Positions 25,257 through 34,941 of a stretch of DNA of 64,000 nucleotides are shown here, piece by piece (positions within the stretch are counted from its first letter, which is position 1; each line of letters begins with the position of its first letter). The position numbers and the translations under genes were made by a program. The DNA comes from DAOUJI01 sp965197415 (lineage in GTDB: Bacteria; Chloroflexota; Dehalococcoidia; Lucifugimonadales; JAGWBF01), in assembly GCA_965197415.1 (NCBI GenBank), contig OZ240207.1:1984001-2048000 (forward strand), written 5' to 3'. A model generated the notes under the pieces. That model saw only the letters and a program-made list of their open reading frames with translations, made no database searches and was not told the origin of the DNA.

Positions 25257-26216
25257 ATGCGAGGCTACATAGCGAAAAGGCTCCTCCTCTTCATCCCGAC
25301 CATTATTTTGGTCACGGCCTTAGTGTTCCTTTTGCTGCGTATCATTCCAGGGGACCCGGCCAGGTTGCTGCTGTCCGGAGAAGAGGGGCTCCAGGAATAT
25401 ACCCAAGAGGCCTTGGCCGCTAAACGGGCGGAACTGGGCACTGACCGACCCTTGATCGAGCAATACGGAAGATGGATGTGGGGTCTAGTCCGTTTGGACT
25501 TCGGTGAGTCCATCTACTACTCCGAGCCGGTCTGGAATGACATCAAGGTCAGGTTCCCCATCAACGTTGAACTAACCGTCCTAGCATTGCTGATGTCGTT
25601 TGCCGTGGCCATCCCACTGGGAGTTGTGTCTGCCTTGAACCAGGACCGGCCCATAGACTATGTGAGCAGAGTCATCACCATAGTCGGCATCGCCTTGCCC
25701 AACTTCTGGGTGGCCATCATGCTGCTCTACATTCTGTCCGTCTATTTCGATTGGCTCCCTCCACTGGCTTATGTCGATTTCCAGGACGGACCGTGGGAAA
25801 ATCTGCAGCAGATGTTTTTCCCGGCTCTGGCCCTGGCCGCGTCCCACACGGCCTTCGTAGCCAGGATCACCCGTTCAGCAACCCTGGAGGTGTTTCGGGA
25901 GGACTATATCCGTACGGCCCGCTCCAAAGGGCTTGCCGAGACAGTCGTTGTCACCCGACACGCTCTCAAGAACGCGATGTTGCCTGTAATAACGGTCCTG
26001 GCATATGAGTTCGGGAGGCTCATGGGGGGCACCGTAGTAATCGAGACCGTTTTTGGCATACCCGGTCTCGGGTCTCTGCTCATCACTTCCATCACCAACC
26101 GAGACTACCCCGCCATTCAAGGAATTGTGGTGGTGATAACAGTTTTGGTGCTTGTGCTCAACGTTGTCACCGACCTAGTATACGCTTGGCTGAATCCCAG
26201 AATTAGATACGCTTAA
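25257..26216 (+). CDS. Peptide-type ABC transporter permease, DppB-like
   Basis: This 319-residue DppB-family permease has RIIPGDPARLLLSGEEGLQE at the N-terminus, the EAA loop FREDYIRTARSKGLAETVVV and the C-terminal LVYAWLNPRIRYA. It closely resembles the DppB-like protein at 2551-3519 in the first loop (ELGTDRPLIEQYGRWMW). It belongs to transporter set 3, 216 bp after the receptor gene. Confidence 0.93.
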   Translation: MRGYIAKRLLLFIPTIILVTALVFLLLRIIPGDPARLLLSGEEGLQEYTQEALAAKRAELGTDRPLIEQYGRWMWGLVRLDFGESIYYSEPVWNDIKVRFPINVELTVLALLMSFAVAIPLGVVSALNQDRPIDYVSRVITIVGIALPNFWVAIMLLYILSVYFDWLPPLAYVDFQDGPWENLQQMFFPALALAASHTAFVARITRSATLEVFREDYIRTARSKGLAETVVVTRHALKNAMLPVITVLAYEFGRLMGGTVVIETVFGIPGLGSLLITSITNRDYPAIQGIVVVITVLVLVLNVVTDLVYAWLNPRIRYA

Positions 26217-26240
26217 CCCAAGTCAAGCTGCGAGAGAGAA

Positions 26241-27158
26241 ATGAGCGAAGAGAGAGGAACTCCTGCAGTTACCTTCGCCGAAGGGGAGCTGGCCGGCCTC
26301 CGGCCTAAGCCGACCATCTGGTGGCACATCGCCTTGTTCTACAGGAAAAGACCTCTAGGGGCGTTCGGGGCCACGGTCGCTCTCTTGCTGATTGTAGTCG
26401 CCATTTTCGCCCCATTGATCAAGACCCAAAGCGAGTACAAGTCTAACTTCGAAAGAGTCTATGCTGAACCAAGCAAGGATATGTTGTTCGGGGGAGACCA
26501 TCTCGGCAGAGACGTATTCAGCAGAATCATCGTCGGTTCCCGGATTTCCCTGAAGGTGGGCCTTATCAGCGCTTTCGTTGGGTCACTCATTGGCCTCATC
26601 ATTGGGGTCGCCAGCGCCTATTTTGGCGGGTTGACCGACTTGTTGGTCCAGAGGCTTATTGACGCGATGATAGCCTTCCCGGGGCTGGTGTTGGCCATAG
26701 CCATTGTGGCTAGCCTTGGGGCGTCCATCAACAACGTGATAGCCGCCTTATGTATTTTGTTCATTCCCAGCACAGCTCGGCTGATCCGGTCTCAGACGCT
26801 TGCGGTCAAAGAGATGGACTATGTCCTCGCCGCGCGTTCCGTTGGAGCCGGAGACCTACGCATTATGTGGCGCCATATAGTCCCCCAGGTGACCGCCGTG
26901 CTCATCGTCGTCATCACTTTCCAGGTGGGAGTGGCCATTATAGCCGAGGCGGCGTTGAGCTTCCTGGGTCTGGGAGCAGGCCCTGAAGAGCCGTCATGGG
27001 GCGGCATGCTGCGAGGGGCCGCACAGACCGTGGTCGGAGTAGGGCCGTGGCTAGCCTTATTCCCTGGCGTGGCCATCGCTGTCGTCGTGTTCTCATGGAA
27101 CGTGCTCGGCGACGCGCTCAGAGACGTGTTGGACCCAAGGCTGCGCGGAACTAGCTAA
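26241..27158 (+). CDS. Peptide-type ABC transporter permease, DppC-like
   Basis: This 305-residue DppC-family permease has LFGGDHLGRDVFSRIIVGSR, the EAA loop YVLAARSVGAGDLRIMWRHI and the C-terminal DALRDVLDPRLRGTS. It starts 24 bp after the DppB-like gene and completes transporter set 3. No ATPase gene follows; the next gene is a PQQ propeller. Confidence 0.93.
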   Translation: MSEERGTPAVTFAEGELAGLRPKPTIWWHIALFYRKRPLGAFGATVALLLIVVAIFAPLIKTQSEYKSNFERVYAEPSKDMLFGGDHLGRDVFSRIIVGSRISLKVGLISAFVGSLIGLIIGVASAYFGGLTDLLVQRLIDAMIAFPGLVLAIAIVASLGASINNVIAALCILFIPSTARLIRSQTLAVKEMDYVLAARSVGAGDLRIMWRHIVPQVTAVLIVVITFQVGVAIIAEAALSFLGLGAGPEEPSWGGMLRGAAQTVVGVGPWLALFPGVAIAVVVFSWNVLGDALRDVLDPRLRGTS

Positions 27159-27350
27159 AGGCCGCCTGACCAAACCGTCCTTTCACAGCACACCCAAACG
27201 TCGGGCACAGTCCGACTCTTCCTTGTTGCCTACCAGCCCCTGTATTATTCTGGTGGAACAGCGCTGGCTTGACCGTCGGCGGACGACTCCTGTCTTGGAG
27301 GACTTGAGATAGACCCATCTACGGAGACGGAACAGACCCATGTAGGACAG

Positions 27351-28763
27351 GTGCGGATGTGCCCCATCTGCGGCCACGTCAACGCCGGCGCTGAAGTCCA
27401 AAGCTGCACCCATTGCTGGGCCCGTTTGGGGGAAGTGGCCCCGGTTGGATCTGAGGAAGGGGCCGTCCTGTCGCGGCTGTTTCACCGGAGAATTTTCCGG
27501 CAACGGCTGGTCAGATGGGCATTCTTGCTGGCAGCCGCAACGGGTTTCACTGTATGGGGCGTCCTCGTATTCTTCGAACTGGGCCCCCTCCCGCCGCCTC
27601 CTGTCTCCAACATCAACACCGACACCGGCCTCAATGCCTGGGCCGAGGTCAGGCACGACCCCCAGAACACGGCATTTAGTCCCGAACAGGCGCCCACACC
27701 CAACACGATACTCTGGACGTACCGCACATCATCCGCTCTCTCCGGAGCGCCGGCTGCGGCCGGAGGGGTAGTCTACCTCGCAGCCAACGACGGAACGATA
27801 GCGGCCCTGGACGGAAGAACGGGTGAGGCTGTGTGGGAATACCGCAGCGACTTGCCCGCCGGTTCGGGATCCACGCCAGCTGTGACCCGGGACCTCGTCA
27901 TCGTTACGATGCGCGTCGGAGTGGTCATAGCCTTGGACAGGTACACCGGCGAACCTGTCTGGGAGACCGACCTCAGGCCCTACAGGGCGCCGTTGAGGGG
28001 CCCTCCGTCAGTGGTCAACGGCACCGTATACGTCGGCGCGGCAAACCACACACTGTACGCCCTGGATGCGACCAACGGCATCCTGAGATGGTCCTTCGAG
28101 ACACGAGGTTGGGTCATTGACCCTGTAGCCTATGTCGACGACACCGTGTTGGTGGCCTCCAGAGACGGATTGCTCCACGTCCTGGACACCAACACAGGCA
28201 GGAAACGCTTCGTATACGACGGCGGCTTTAGTGTCTACGGCGGCGCCGCAGTGGAGGGCGATCTGGCCTACTTAGCGGCCTTTCCCAGCGCGATATACGC
28301 CATTGATCGCCACGCCATCACCTATCCCTTCCAACGGGCCTTCTGGGCTTGGCAGGTCCAGTTCTGGCATTGGGGCTTCATAGACGACTTCCCGGAGCAG
28401 AAAGGCTCAGTATGGATAACGGACGTGCGGGGCGACCTGACCGGCGCCCCGGCGGTGGCCCACGGAAACGTCTACTTTGCCGTGGAACAGGGCAGGGCGG
28501 CTGCGCTGAACGCCGCCACCGGAGAGACGGTGTGGATCGGAAACGTGGCCCGGGACATATCGACATCACTGACGGTGTCCGGAGACACGGTGTTGATGGG
28601 CACGGACGACGGAAGCGTTATAGGACTGGACGCCCACTCTGGCGAGACGCTGTGGGACTTCCCACTGGGCAGCCCCGTCACGGATAATCCCATAGCGGCC
28701 AGCGGTGTCATATACACCGTAGCTGAAAATGGTGTCCTATACGCTTTGACCGATGGGAATTAA
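27351..28763 (+). CDS. Membrane-anchored PQQ-like beta-propeller with N-terminal zinc ribbon
   Basis: This protein of about 470 residues starts with a zinc ribbon (CPICGHVNAGAEVQSCTHC). A basic stretch and one membrane span (WAFLLAAATGFTVWGVLVFF) follow, then a PQQ/YrvW-type propeller with repeats such as VYLAANDGTIAALDGRTGEA and LWDFPLGSPV. The ribbon should be cytoplasmic and the propeller outside. No catalytic PQQ site is evident. The start is GTG 27351 or ATG 27357. A better ribosome site (GGAGG at 27297-27301) lies seven bases before an in-frame ATA at 27309, so a non-standard upstream start is possible. The function is unknown. Confidence 0.82.
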   Translation: MRMCPICGHVNAGAEVQSCTHCWARLGEVAPVGSEEGAVLSRLFHRRIFRQRLVRWAFLLAAATGFTVWGVLVFFELGPLPPPPVSNINTDTGLNAWAEVRHDPQNTAFSPEQAPTPNTILWTYRTSSALSGAPAAAGGVVYLAANDGTIAALDGRTGEAVWEYRSDLPAGSGSTPAVTRDLVIVTMRVGVVIALDRYTGEPVWETDLRPYRAPLRGPPSVVNGTVYVGAANHTLYALDATNGILRWSFETRGWVIDPVAYVDDTVLVASRDGLLHVLDTNTGRKRFVYDGGFSVYGGAAVEGDLAYLAAFPSAIYAIDRHAITYPFQRAFWAWQVQFWHWGFIDDFPEQKGSVWITDVRGDLTGAPAVAHGNVYFAVEQGRAAALNAATGETVWIGNVARDISTSLTVSGDTVLMGTDDGSVIGLDAHSGETLWDFPLGSPVTDNPIAASGVIYTVAENGVLYALTDGN

Positions 28764-28809
28764 CCCACCAGAGGCGGTTCGCGACACCTGTCCCGGACGT
28801 CGAAGTCGC

Positions 28810-31800
28810 CTACCGCCGCGTCATACGGGCCGCAAGCCTCGCTGCCGCCCCACCGACGATAACCGCCGGCAATAGAACATACATCCACGTGGGAATTCCG
28901 CCTCCCTTGGCGTCCGTGGGAGGAGCCACTGCATCCGGGGTTTGGGCCCCGGATGAGTCTTCACGGGTGGGAACCGGAGTCGGCGTCGGAGATGGCGTTG
29001 CAGTCGGAACCGTCGTGCCAGTCGGAGACGGTGTTGGCCTGGGAACCGGCGTCGCTGTTGGGACCTGCATCGCCATCGGCGTCGGAGCGGCTGTAGGGAT
29101 TGGCGACGCAGTGGGTATAGGAGTGGCCGTGGGGGACGCCGTCGGAGTAGGCGTCGGCTTGGGGGTGGGGGAAGGCGTCAGAGTCGGTGTTGCAATGGGC
29201 GCTGGCGTAGACGTGGGGTAAGGCGTAGGCTTGAGAGTCGGTGTCGGCGTGGGAACAGGCGTGGGTGTGGGAGGCGGCGGCTGGGCACGCTTGACTAAGA
29301 CCGCTTCATCGCCGGCGATCTTGGCGGGACCGTGGCCGTCTGTGTAGTAGGCTACGGCGCGCACCAGATTGTTTAAGTCGCCGTGCATCGGCGTGTAGCT
29401 TGCCGACCCGGCCCTTAGGATGTCTGTCCAGGTGTTTCCCCCATCCCTAGAGACCTCCCATTGCCATCTAACGTCGGATACTCCACCGTCGGAGTCCCTC
29501 AAAGTTGCAGTGATCGCGCCCTGGGGAGAGGTTTCGTCTACGGTGAGGCTAGTGAACCCCTCCTCGTCCACATTGTTTACTTCTATGGTGACCTCGATTC
29601 GGGCAGTCCCTCGGCGTTTATCCCTCGCAATGACCCGGACCGAATAGGCAGCCTTCTTCTCGAAATCCAACGATTCTACAGCGACGATCTGCCCAGACTT
29701 GTCGTCTATTCGGAAGGACACGAGGTCAACTCCCGCAAGGATGTAGGTCACCTCATCATCTGGGTCGCTGTCCCGAGCTTCCACAGGTTGACCGACGTTG
29801 GCGCCTGGAGGCAAATTTTCATCAATCCGGCGGAAGGGGGGCTGGCCGTCCACGAAGCGAGGAGCCGTATTGACTCCGCTGACGGTGACGGGGCCGCCAC
29901 CTCCCCCGCTTGTAGAGGGCCCGGCGACCCTGGAAGTAGGAGAGTCGTCGTCTTCGATGGTCACGATCGCCTTGTTCAATAAGTTGTCTACAGTAAGCCT
30001 GGTGTCCCTCATATCCGGGATAAGGGTCAGGGATACGGAGCCGTCCACCGAGTCAGCGTCTTGGTTCGCTCGAAGAATGAAAGATGCGACGCTCGCCCCC
30101 CTGTCAATAGGCAGGCGGCCGTTGTCGAGGCCGGATAGAGTTACGCCCCTTCCGCTGACGGCGATCGAAACCCACGCGTTCCGGTCGGCGACGGGGATCG
30201 CGGTTACGAATATCGATGTCTTGTCCCCCTCGGCGACTGTGTAGCTGGGGGAGGAGAAGCCTAATGTAAGTTCCGTGGAGTCGGTCATGCCGCCGGCGCT
30301 GGCCCAGTCGCTTTCTCCCTCATGATTGACGGCCCGTACTTCGATCTCGTAGGCGGTGTTCGAAGACAGATCTCTTATGAAGGTCATCGTCCCCTGCTCT
30401 ATCACTGGATTAACGTTCCGGTCGGTAGCCCCTTGCGCCCGATAGCCCACCAGGTAGCCCGTTATCTCCGGGACGCCGTCCGGCATGGACGGTGCCATCC
30501 ATTCGACCTTCAACGTCGTGTGGCCGTCGGCAGCGGCTGGCGCCGCCGTAAGAGAGTCCGGCGCTGGCGGCGGTTCATCCATGTCGAATATATTGACAGT
30601 CACGTCGATGGAGACCTCCTGATTCGCCGAGTCCTTGGCCGTAACAGTGATCGCATAGCTGGCCTTGCCCTCATAGTCCAAATTTGCGTCAGTCCCCACT
30701 TCAATGAGACCGGAGTTGTCTATATTGAACTTGTCCGAACCTTCGCCGGATAAGTGATAGGTCAACGTATCGCCTGAATCTGTAGCCTCGATCACTCCCA
30801 CAGACTGGCCGGCGCCGGAGTTCTCGGCGACAGACAACTCCGTGAGTGTGTCTGAGCCAAAGACTGGCGGCGGATTGCCTCCTATGGACACCACGGCGCT
30901 GGCAGGGGCGCCCAAGGTCACCCTCTCAGCTTCTGCTGGAAGGCTCAATTTGAGGGTCACGGAACCCGTATCGCTTTGGAATTCCACCGGCACCGTGACT
31001 AGGCCTGTCGTGCGGCGTATCACGGCTTGTCCGCTAGGGTGGCGCGGAAGTACGGCTCCTTCCCCCACCACTTCAATATTTACCTTCACCGTCCTGTCAG
31101 CCTTGGGATTGACTGTCACCTTGGTTGCAACCGTTCTGGAACCCGCCGACTCGATGTATGAATCTGAGCCAAAGACCACAACCAGTTCCGTCATGTCAGT
31201 TGTGCCGTCGCTCAGGCTCCAGACACTCTCTCCCTCGTCATTCACGGACCGCACCCACACCTCGTAGACCGTATTGGATAATAGGTTGTCGATGGTGGTT
31301 TGGGTGACAGTTTCAGCCTTGGTTTGCGTGTTCCAGTCAGTCTCGCCCTGTTCCCGGTACTGAAGCTCGTATCCAGTGATTGGAGGCACGTCGGAAGGGA
31401 CCACTTGCGCCGTCCAGCTTACGTCCAAGGTGGAGGTCGGGTTGTCGGCGTTCGTCTTAATAGACATGGGAGCAACCGGCGGCGGCGGTTCGTCCACGTC
31501 TACCATTCTGATGGCGACGTTTACGGCGACCGACTGGTCCGCCGGGTCCGTGGCCGTCACGGTTACCATATAGCTGGCCTTGCCCTCATAGTCCAAATTT
31601 GCGTCGGCCCCCACCGCTATAAGACCGGAGTTGTCTATACTGAACTTGCCCGAACCTGTGCCCGACAGCTCGTAGGTCAACGTATCGCCAGGGTCCGTAG
31701 CTTGAACCGTTCCTACAGCCTGACCTACGCTGGAGTTCTCTCTCACCGACAACTCAGTTGGGGTGCCTGGGCCAAAGACGGGCGGCCGATTGTCTCCTAT

Positions 31801-33168
31801 GGACACTACCGCGGTGGACGGAGAGCCCAAGGTCACCTTCTCCACTTCTGCTGGCAGGCTCATCGTAAGGGTCACGGAACCGGTATCGTTTTGGAATTCG
31901 ACGGGAACCGTGACTAAACCCGCCCTACGGCGTATCACGGCCTGGCCATTAGGGTGGCGCGACAATACGGCCCCTTCACCTACTATCTCAATGTTTATCC
32001 TCACTGTCCTGTCAGCCTTGGGACTGACTGTCACCTTGGTTGCAACTGTCCGAGCGCCCGGCGGCTCGGTGTATGTATCGGAGCCGAAGGCCACTACCAG
32101 ATCCACCATGTCAGTTGTGCCGTCGCTCAGGCTCCAGACACTCTCACCCTCGTCATTCATGGACCGCACCCACACCTCGTAGACCGTATTGGACAATAGG
32201 TTGGCGATGGTGGTTTGGGTGACGGTTTCAGCCATGGTGTGCGTGTTCCAGTCAACCTCGCCCTGTTCCCGGTACTGAAACTCGTATCCAGTGATTGGGG
32301 GCACGTCGGAAGGGACCACCGGCGCCGTCCAGCTTACGTCCAAGGTGGAGGTCGGGTTGTCGGCGTTCCTCTTAATAGACATGGGAGCAACCGGCGGCGA
32401 CGGTTCGTCCACGTCTACCATTCTGATGGCGACGTTTACTGCGACCGACTGGTCCGCCGAGTCCGTGGCCGTCACGGTTATCGTGTGGGTGGGCTGGGAT
32501 TCGTAGTCCAATACGGCGCCCGACTTCACAGTAATCCTTCCCGTGTCGTCCACCTCGAACTTGTCCGAGCCTTCGCCCGACAGCCGGTAGCTCAGCGTGT
32601 CGCCGGGGTCGGAAGCCGCCACCACGCCAACGGCATCGCCTGCGCCGGAGTTCTCTGGGACCAACAATTCTACGGGGGTGTTCGGGGCAAAGATGGGTGG
32701 AGGGTTGCCGACCGTAATGACAGCGCTGGACGGATTGCCGAGGGCGACATTCGCCGTATCTGCCGGGAGACTCAACGTCAGGGTCACGGAATCCGAGTCG
32801 TCCTGGAATTGGATAGCCACCTCGACGGAGGTCTCTCCGCAGGCGATAGTAACCGAACCGTCCGGGTGGTTGGGGAGCGTCGCACCGGAGCCTGCCACTG
32901 CAATATTTACTGTAACTTCCCGGTCAGGCGCCGGGGCCGCCGTCACCGTGGCGTAAACGGTTCTTGTCCCCTCATTCTCCGCGTATGAAGCGGAGCTGAA
33001 GGCTACGATCAGTTCCAAAGCTCCCTCGGTACTGTCGTTTTGAAGCGTATGCTGCTCTTTTACAGATTGGAGGGACGCCGTCGGTGTGCCGTAGAATTGG
33101 GCAAATATCAACAACAGTCCGACAAACAGGGCCAGCATCGGAGCTGTGGCGTGATAATTTCTTAACAT
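28810..33168 (-). CDS. Giant surface protein with Calx-beta, cadherin and fibronectin III modules
   Basis: This 1452-residue protein has a signal peptide (residues 1-33) and then three modules of about 304 residues. Each has a Calx-beta-like domain, a cadherin domain (PENSGAGDAVG, DPGDTLSYRLSG, VTVTATD) and a fibronectin III domain (NLLSNTVYEVWVRSMNDEGE). A fourth Calx-beta and cadherin pair follows, then an Ig-like segment (SDVRWQWEVSRDGGNTW), a long Pro/Thr stalk and a C-terminal membrane span with basic tail (AARLAARMTRR). No LPXTG is seen. It is probably a cell-surface adhesin or S-layer-linked stalk that uses calcium. The gene diverges from the DUF1800 gene at 33441. Confidence 0.88.
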   Translation of the reverse strand: MLRNYHATAPMLALFVGLLLIFAQFYGTPTASLQSVKEQHTLQNDSTEGALELIVAFSSASYAENEGTRTVYATVTAAPAPDREVTVNIAVAGSGATLPNHPDGSVTIACGETSVEVAIQFQDDSDSVTLTLSLPADTANVALGNPSSAVITVGNPPPIFAPNTPVELLVPENSGAGDAVGVVAASDPGDTLSYRLSGEGSDKFEVDDTGRITVKSGAVLDYESQPTHTITVTATDSADQSVAVNVAIRMVDVDEPSPPVAPMSIKRNADNPTSTLDVSWTAPVVPSDVPPITGYEFQYREQGEVDWNTHTMAETVTQTTIANLLSNTVYEVWVRSMNDEGESVWSLSDGTTDMVDLVVAFGSDTYTEPPGARTVATKVTVSPKADRTVRINIEIVGEGAVLSRHPNGQAVIRRRAGLVTVPVEFQNDTGSVTLTMSLPAEVEKVTLGSPSTAVVSIGDNRPPVFGPGTPTELSVRENSSVGQAVGTVQATDPGDTLTYELSGTGSGKFSIDNSGLIAVGADANLDYEGKASYMVTVTATDPADQSVAVNVAIRMVDVDEPPPPVAPMSIKTNADNPTSTLDVSWTAQVVPSDVPPITGYELQYREQGETDWNTQTKAETVTQTTIDNLLSNTVYEVWVRSVNDEGESVWSLSDGTTDMTELVVVFGSDSYIESAGSRTVATKVTVNPKADRTVKVNIEVVGEGAVLPRHPSGQAVIRRTTGLVTVPVEFQSDTGSVTLKLSLPAEAERVTLGAPASAVVSIGGNPPPVFGSDTLTELSVAENSGAGQSVGVIEATDSGDTLTYHLSGEGSDKFNIDNSGLIEVGTDANLDYEGKASYAITVTAKDSANQEVSIDVTVNIFDMDEPPPAPDSLTAAPAAADGHTTLKVEWMAPSMPDGVPEITGYLVGYRAQGATDRNVNPVIEQGTMTFIRDLSSNTAYEIEVRAVNHEGESDWASAGGMTDSTELTLGFSSPSYTVAEGDKTSIFVTAIPVADRNAWVSIAVSGRGVTLSGLDNGRLPIDRGASVASFILRANQDADSVDGSVSLTLIPDMRDTRLTVDNLLNKAIVTIEDDDSPTSRVAGPSTSGGGGGPVTVSGVNTAPRFVDGQPPFRRIDENLPPGANVGQPVEARDSDPDDEVTYILAGVDLVSFRIDDKSGQIVAVESLDFEKKAAYSVRVIARDKRRGTARIEVTIEVNNVDEEGFTSLTVDETSPQGAITATLRDSDGGVSDVRWQWEVSRDGGNTWTDILRAGSASYTPMHGDLNNLVRAVAYYTDGHGPAKIAGDEAVLVKRAQPPPPTPTPVPTPTPTLKPTPYPTSTPAPIATPTLTPSPTPKPTPTPTASPTATPIPTASPIPTAAPTPMAMQVPTATPVPRPTPSPTGTTVPTATPSPTPTPVPTREDSSGAQTPDAVAPPTDAKGGGIPTWMYVLLPAVIVGGAAARLAARMTRR
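30275..33018. repeat. Three tandem ~910-bp coding modules
   Basis: Blocks at roughly 32105-33018, 31195-32105 and 30275-31195 encode successive Calx-beta/cadherin/fibronectin modules. Between the first two, and between the second and third, long DNA runs are almost identical, for example around the fibronectin part. The third fibronectin domain has diverged. This suggests recent duplication of a whole module. Confidence 0.8.
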
Positions 33169-33440
33169 AGAATAGTTCTTTTTAATGTACTAATTGATGG
33201 CTCATAGTATCTCATATAGCTCACCGGATTGGGGCCGCTGCCGACGGGCCATTATCGAAACAAATGAATCTGATAGCTCCGATTCCGCGTTTCAGAGATA
33301 ATGTTTACGGCTCAATTTATTCGATTGACGGCTAAACTACGCCTGTGATAACGTACCCACTAACATCCGGGTGTGGCCTTAGAGTTCCGGCAGCCCCTAA
33401 GCGACGGGACGCATATGAAACGACGGTGGAGGGCTATAGA
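33169..33440. other. Divergent intergenic region
   Basis: This AT-rich gap separates the surface-protein gene (minus) from the second DUF1800 gene (plus) and should hold both promoters. I see no gene in it and no confident -35/-10 pair. Confidence 0.5.
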
Positions 33441-34844
33441 ATGGCAGACCAAGAAATAGCCCTGATGGCCCATCTGATGCGTAGGGCTGGCTTTGGCGCT
33501 TCCCGCGACGAATTGGAGATGCGGGCGGCGAAAGGGTACGAAGAGACCGTCGAGGAGTTGCTCGAACCGGAGAAGCACGGCGTTCCGGCCATGGACCCCA
33601 AGCTGTTGTTCCGCACCTATCTCTACCTGGAGAGCGGCATAGGCCCGCCGAGCGCCACCACCCGCCACGTCTACTACCTCATCAACAACCCAAGGCCGTT
33701 GGAAGAGAAGATGGCTCTCTTCTGGCACATGGTGTTCGCCACCGGCAACGCCAAGATAGACAACCCCTTGGAACTAGGGCGACAGTTGGACATGTTCCGG
33801 CAATCCGGTCTGGGAGACTACCGGGAATTGTTGGTTGATCTGGCCAAGAACCCCGCGATGATATTCTGGCTGGACAACAACTACAACCACAAAGACCAGC
33901 CCAACGAGAACTGGGGTCGAGAACTGTTGGAACTCTTCTCCATGGGCCAGGGCAACTACACAGAAGAGGACGTATTCGAATGCGCCAGGGCCTTCACCGG
34001 CTGGACTCTCGAACCCAAGCCGCCCAGCGGCATGGGGCGTTGGACGTGGAACTTCCAGTACCTCGCCAATGACCATGACGACGAAGAGAAGAGCTTCCTT
34101 GGACACACCGGACGGTTCAACGGGGAAGACGTAATAGACATCATAGTGCGTCAGCCAGCCACGGCGCGGTTCATCGCCAGACACCTCTATAACTTCTTCG
34201 TGGCCGACGAAGAGCAAGTGCCGTCATGGCTGCACGTTCCGCCCAAGGACCCGGTGGCCATAAACCTGATCGGGGACGCCTTCACATCTTCCGGCTACGA
34301 CATTCGGTCAACCCTGAGGATGCTGTTCAACTCCGACTTCTTCAAGGAAGCGCTGTTCCAGAGGATGAAAAGTCCGGCCGAGGTAGTGGCCGGCACAATG
34401 AGGATGGTCGGGGACTTCATCTACCCCAGGCCAGGCCTGGAACCTCTGGGCATGGAATGTTCGTACATGGGCCAGTTCTTGTGCGACCCGCCCAGTGTGG
34501 AAGGCTGGAAATACGGGGCCGAGTGGATAGACAGCGGCTCACTTGTCCGCCGCATCAACTTCTGCGCCGACGCCGTATCCAACATCCACTACCCAGGGAT
34601 TCAATTACTCGTCAACAGAGTCCAGGCAATGGGGAACCTGCCTCCTGAGGAATTCGTGGACCTTTGCCTTGACCTCATAGGACCATTGGACGTGATGGAG
34701 GCGACGAGGCTAGAGCTAATAGCGATGGCTGAGCGGAGTGGCGACGTTCGGTGGGATGATGAGGAAACGACCTCCGTCTCGGCACAGCGGGTGGGAGACA
34801 TGTTCGGTCTCATCGCGTCAACCAGGGAGTATCAGTTCGCCTGA
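33441..34844 (+). CDS. DUF1800 family protein (copy 2)
   Basis: This 467-residue paralogue of the protein at 20137 keeps IALMAHLMRRAGFGASRDEL, the FWLDNNYNHKDQPNENWGRE signature, EEDVFECARAFTGWT and RFIARHLYNFFVADEEQVPS. As in copy 1, there is no signal peptide. The ATG at 33441 follows GGAGGG at eight bases. It again precedes an NHL-propeller gene, so the whole two-gene unit is duplicated. The function is unknown. Confidence 0.88.
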   Translation: MADQEIALMAHLMRRAGFGASRDELEMRAAKGYEETVEELLEPEKHGVPAMDPKLLFRTYLYLESGIGPPSATTRHVYYLINNPRPLEEKMALFWHMVFATGNAKIDNPLELGRQLDMFRQSGLGDYRELLVDLAKNPAMIFWLDNNYNHKDQPNENWGRELLELFSMGQGNYTEEDVFECARAFTGWTLEPKPPSGMGRWTWNFQYLANDHDDEEKSFLGHTGRFNGEDVIDIIVRQPATARFIARHLYNFFVADEEQVPSWLHVPPKDPVAINLIGDAFTSSGYDIRSTLRMLFNSDFFKEALFQRMKSPAEVVAGTMRMVGDFIYPRPGLEPLGMECSYMGQFLCDPPSVEGWKYGAEWIDSGSLVRRINFCADAVSNIHYPGIQLLVNRVQAMGNLPPEEFVDLCLDLIGPLDVMEATRLELIAMAERSGDVRWDDEETTSVSAQRVGDMFGLIASTREYQFA

Positions 34845-34941
34845 CGGCGTATGGGCTTAATAGGCCCATTGTGTGACAGTGTTCAAGGGCGCGGTTTCCG
34901 CGTAATTCGAACGGCCGCTAGGTCCGCGATAGGGGGGAGTC

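Noticed and set aside
28889..29280. Plus-strand open frame rich in Gly and Val
   Set aside because: It is the antisense of the Pro/Thr stalk of the surface protein.
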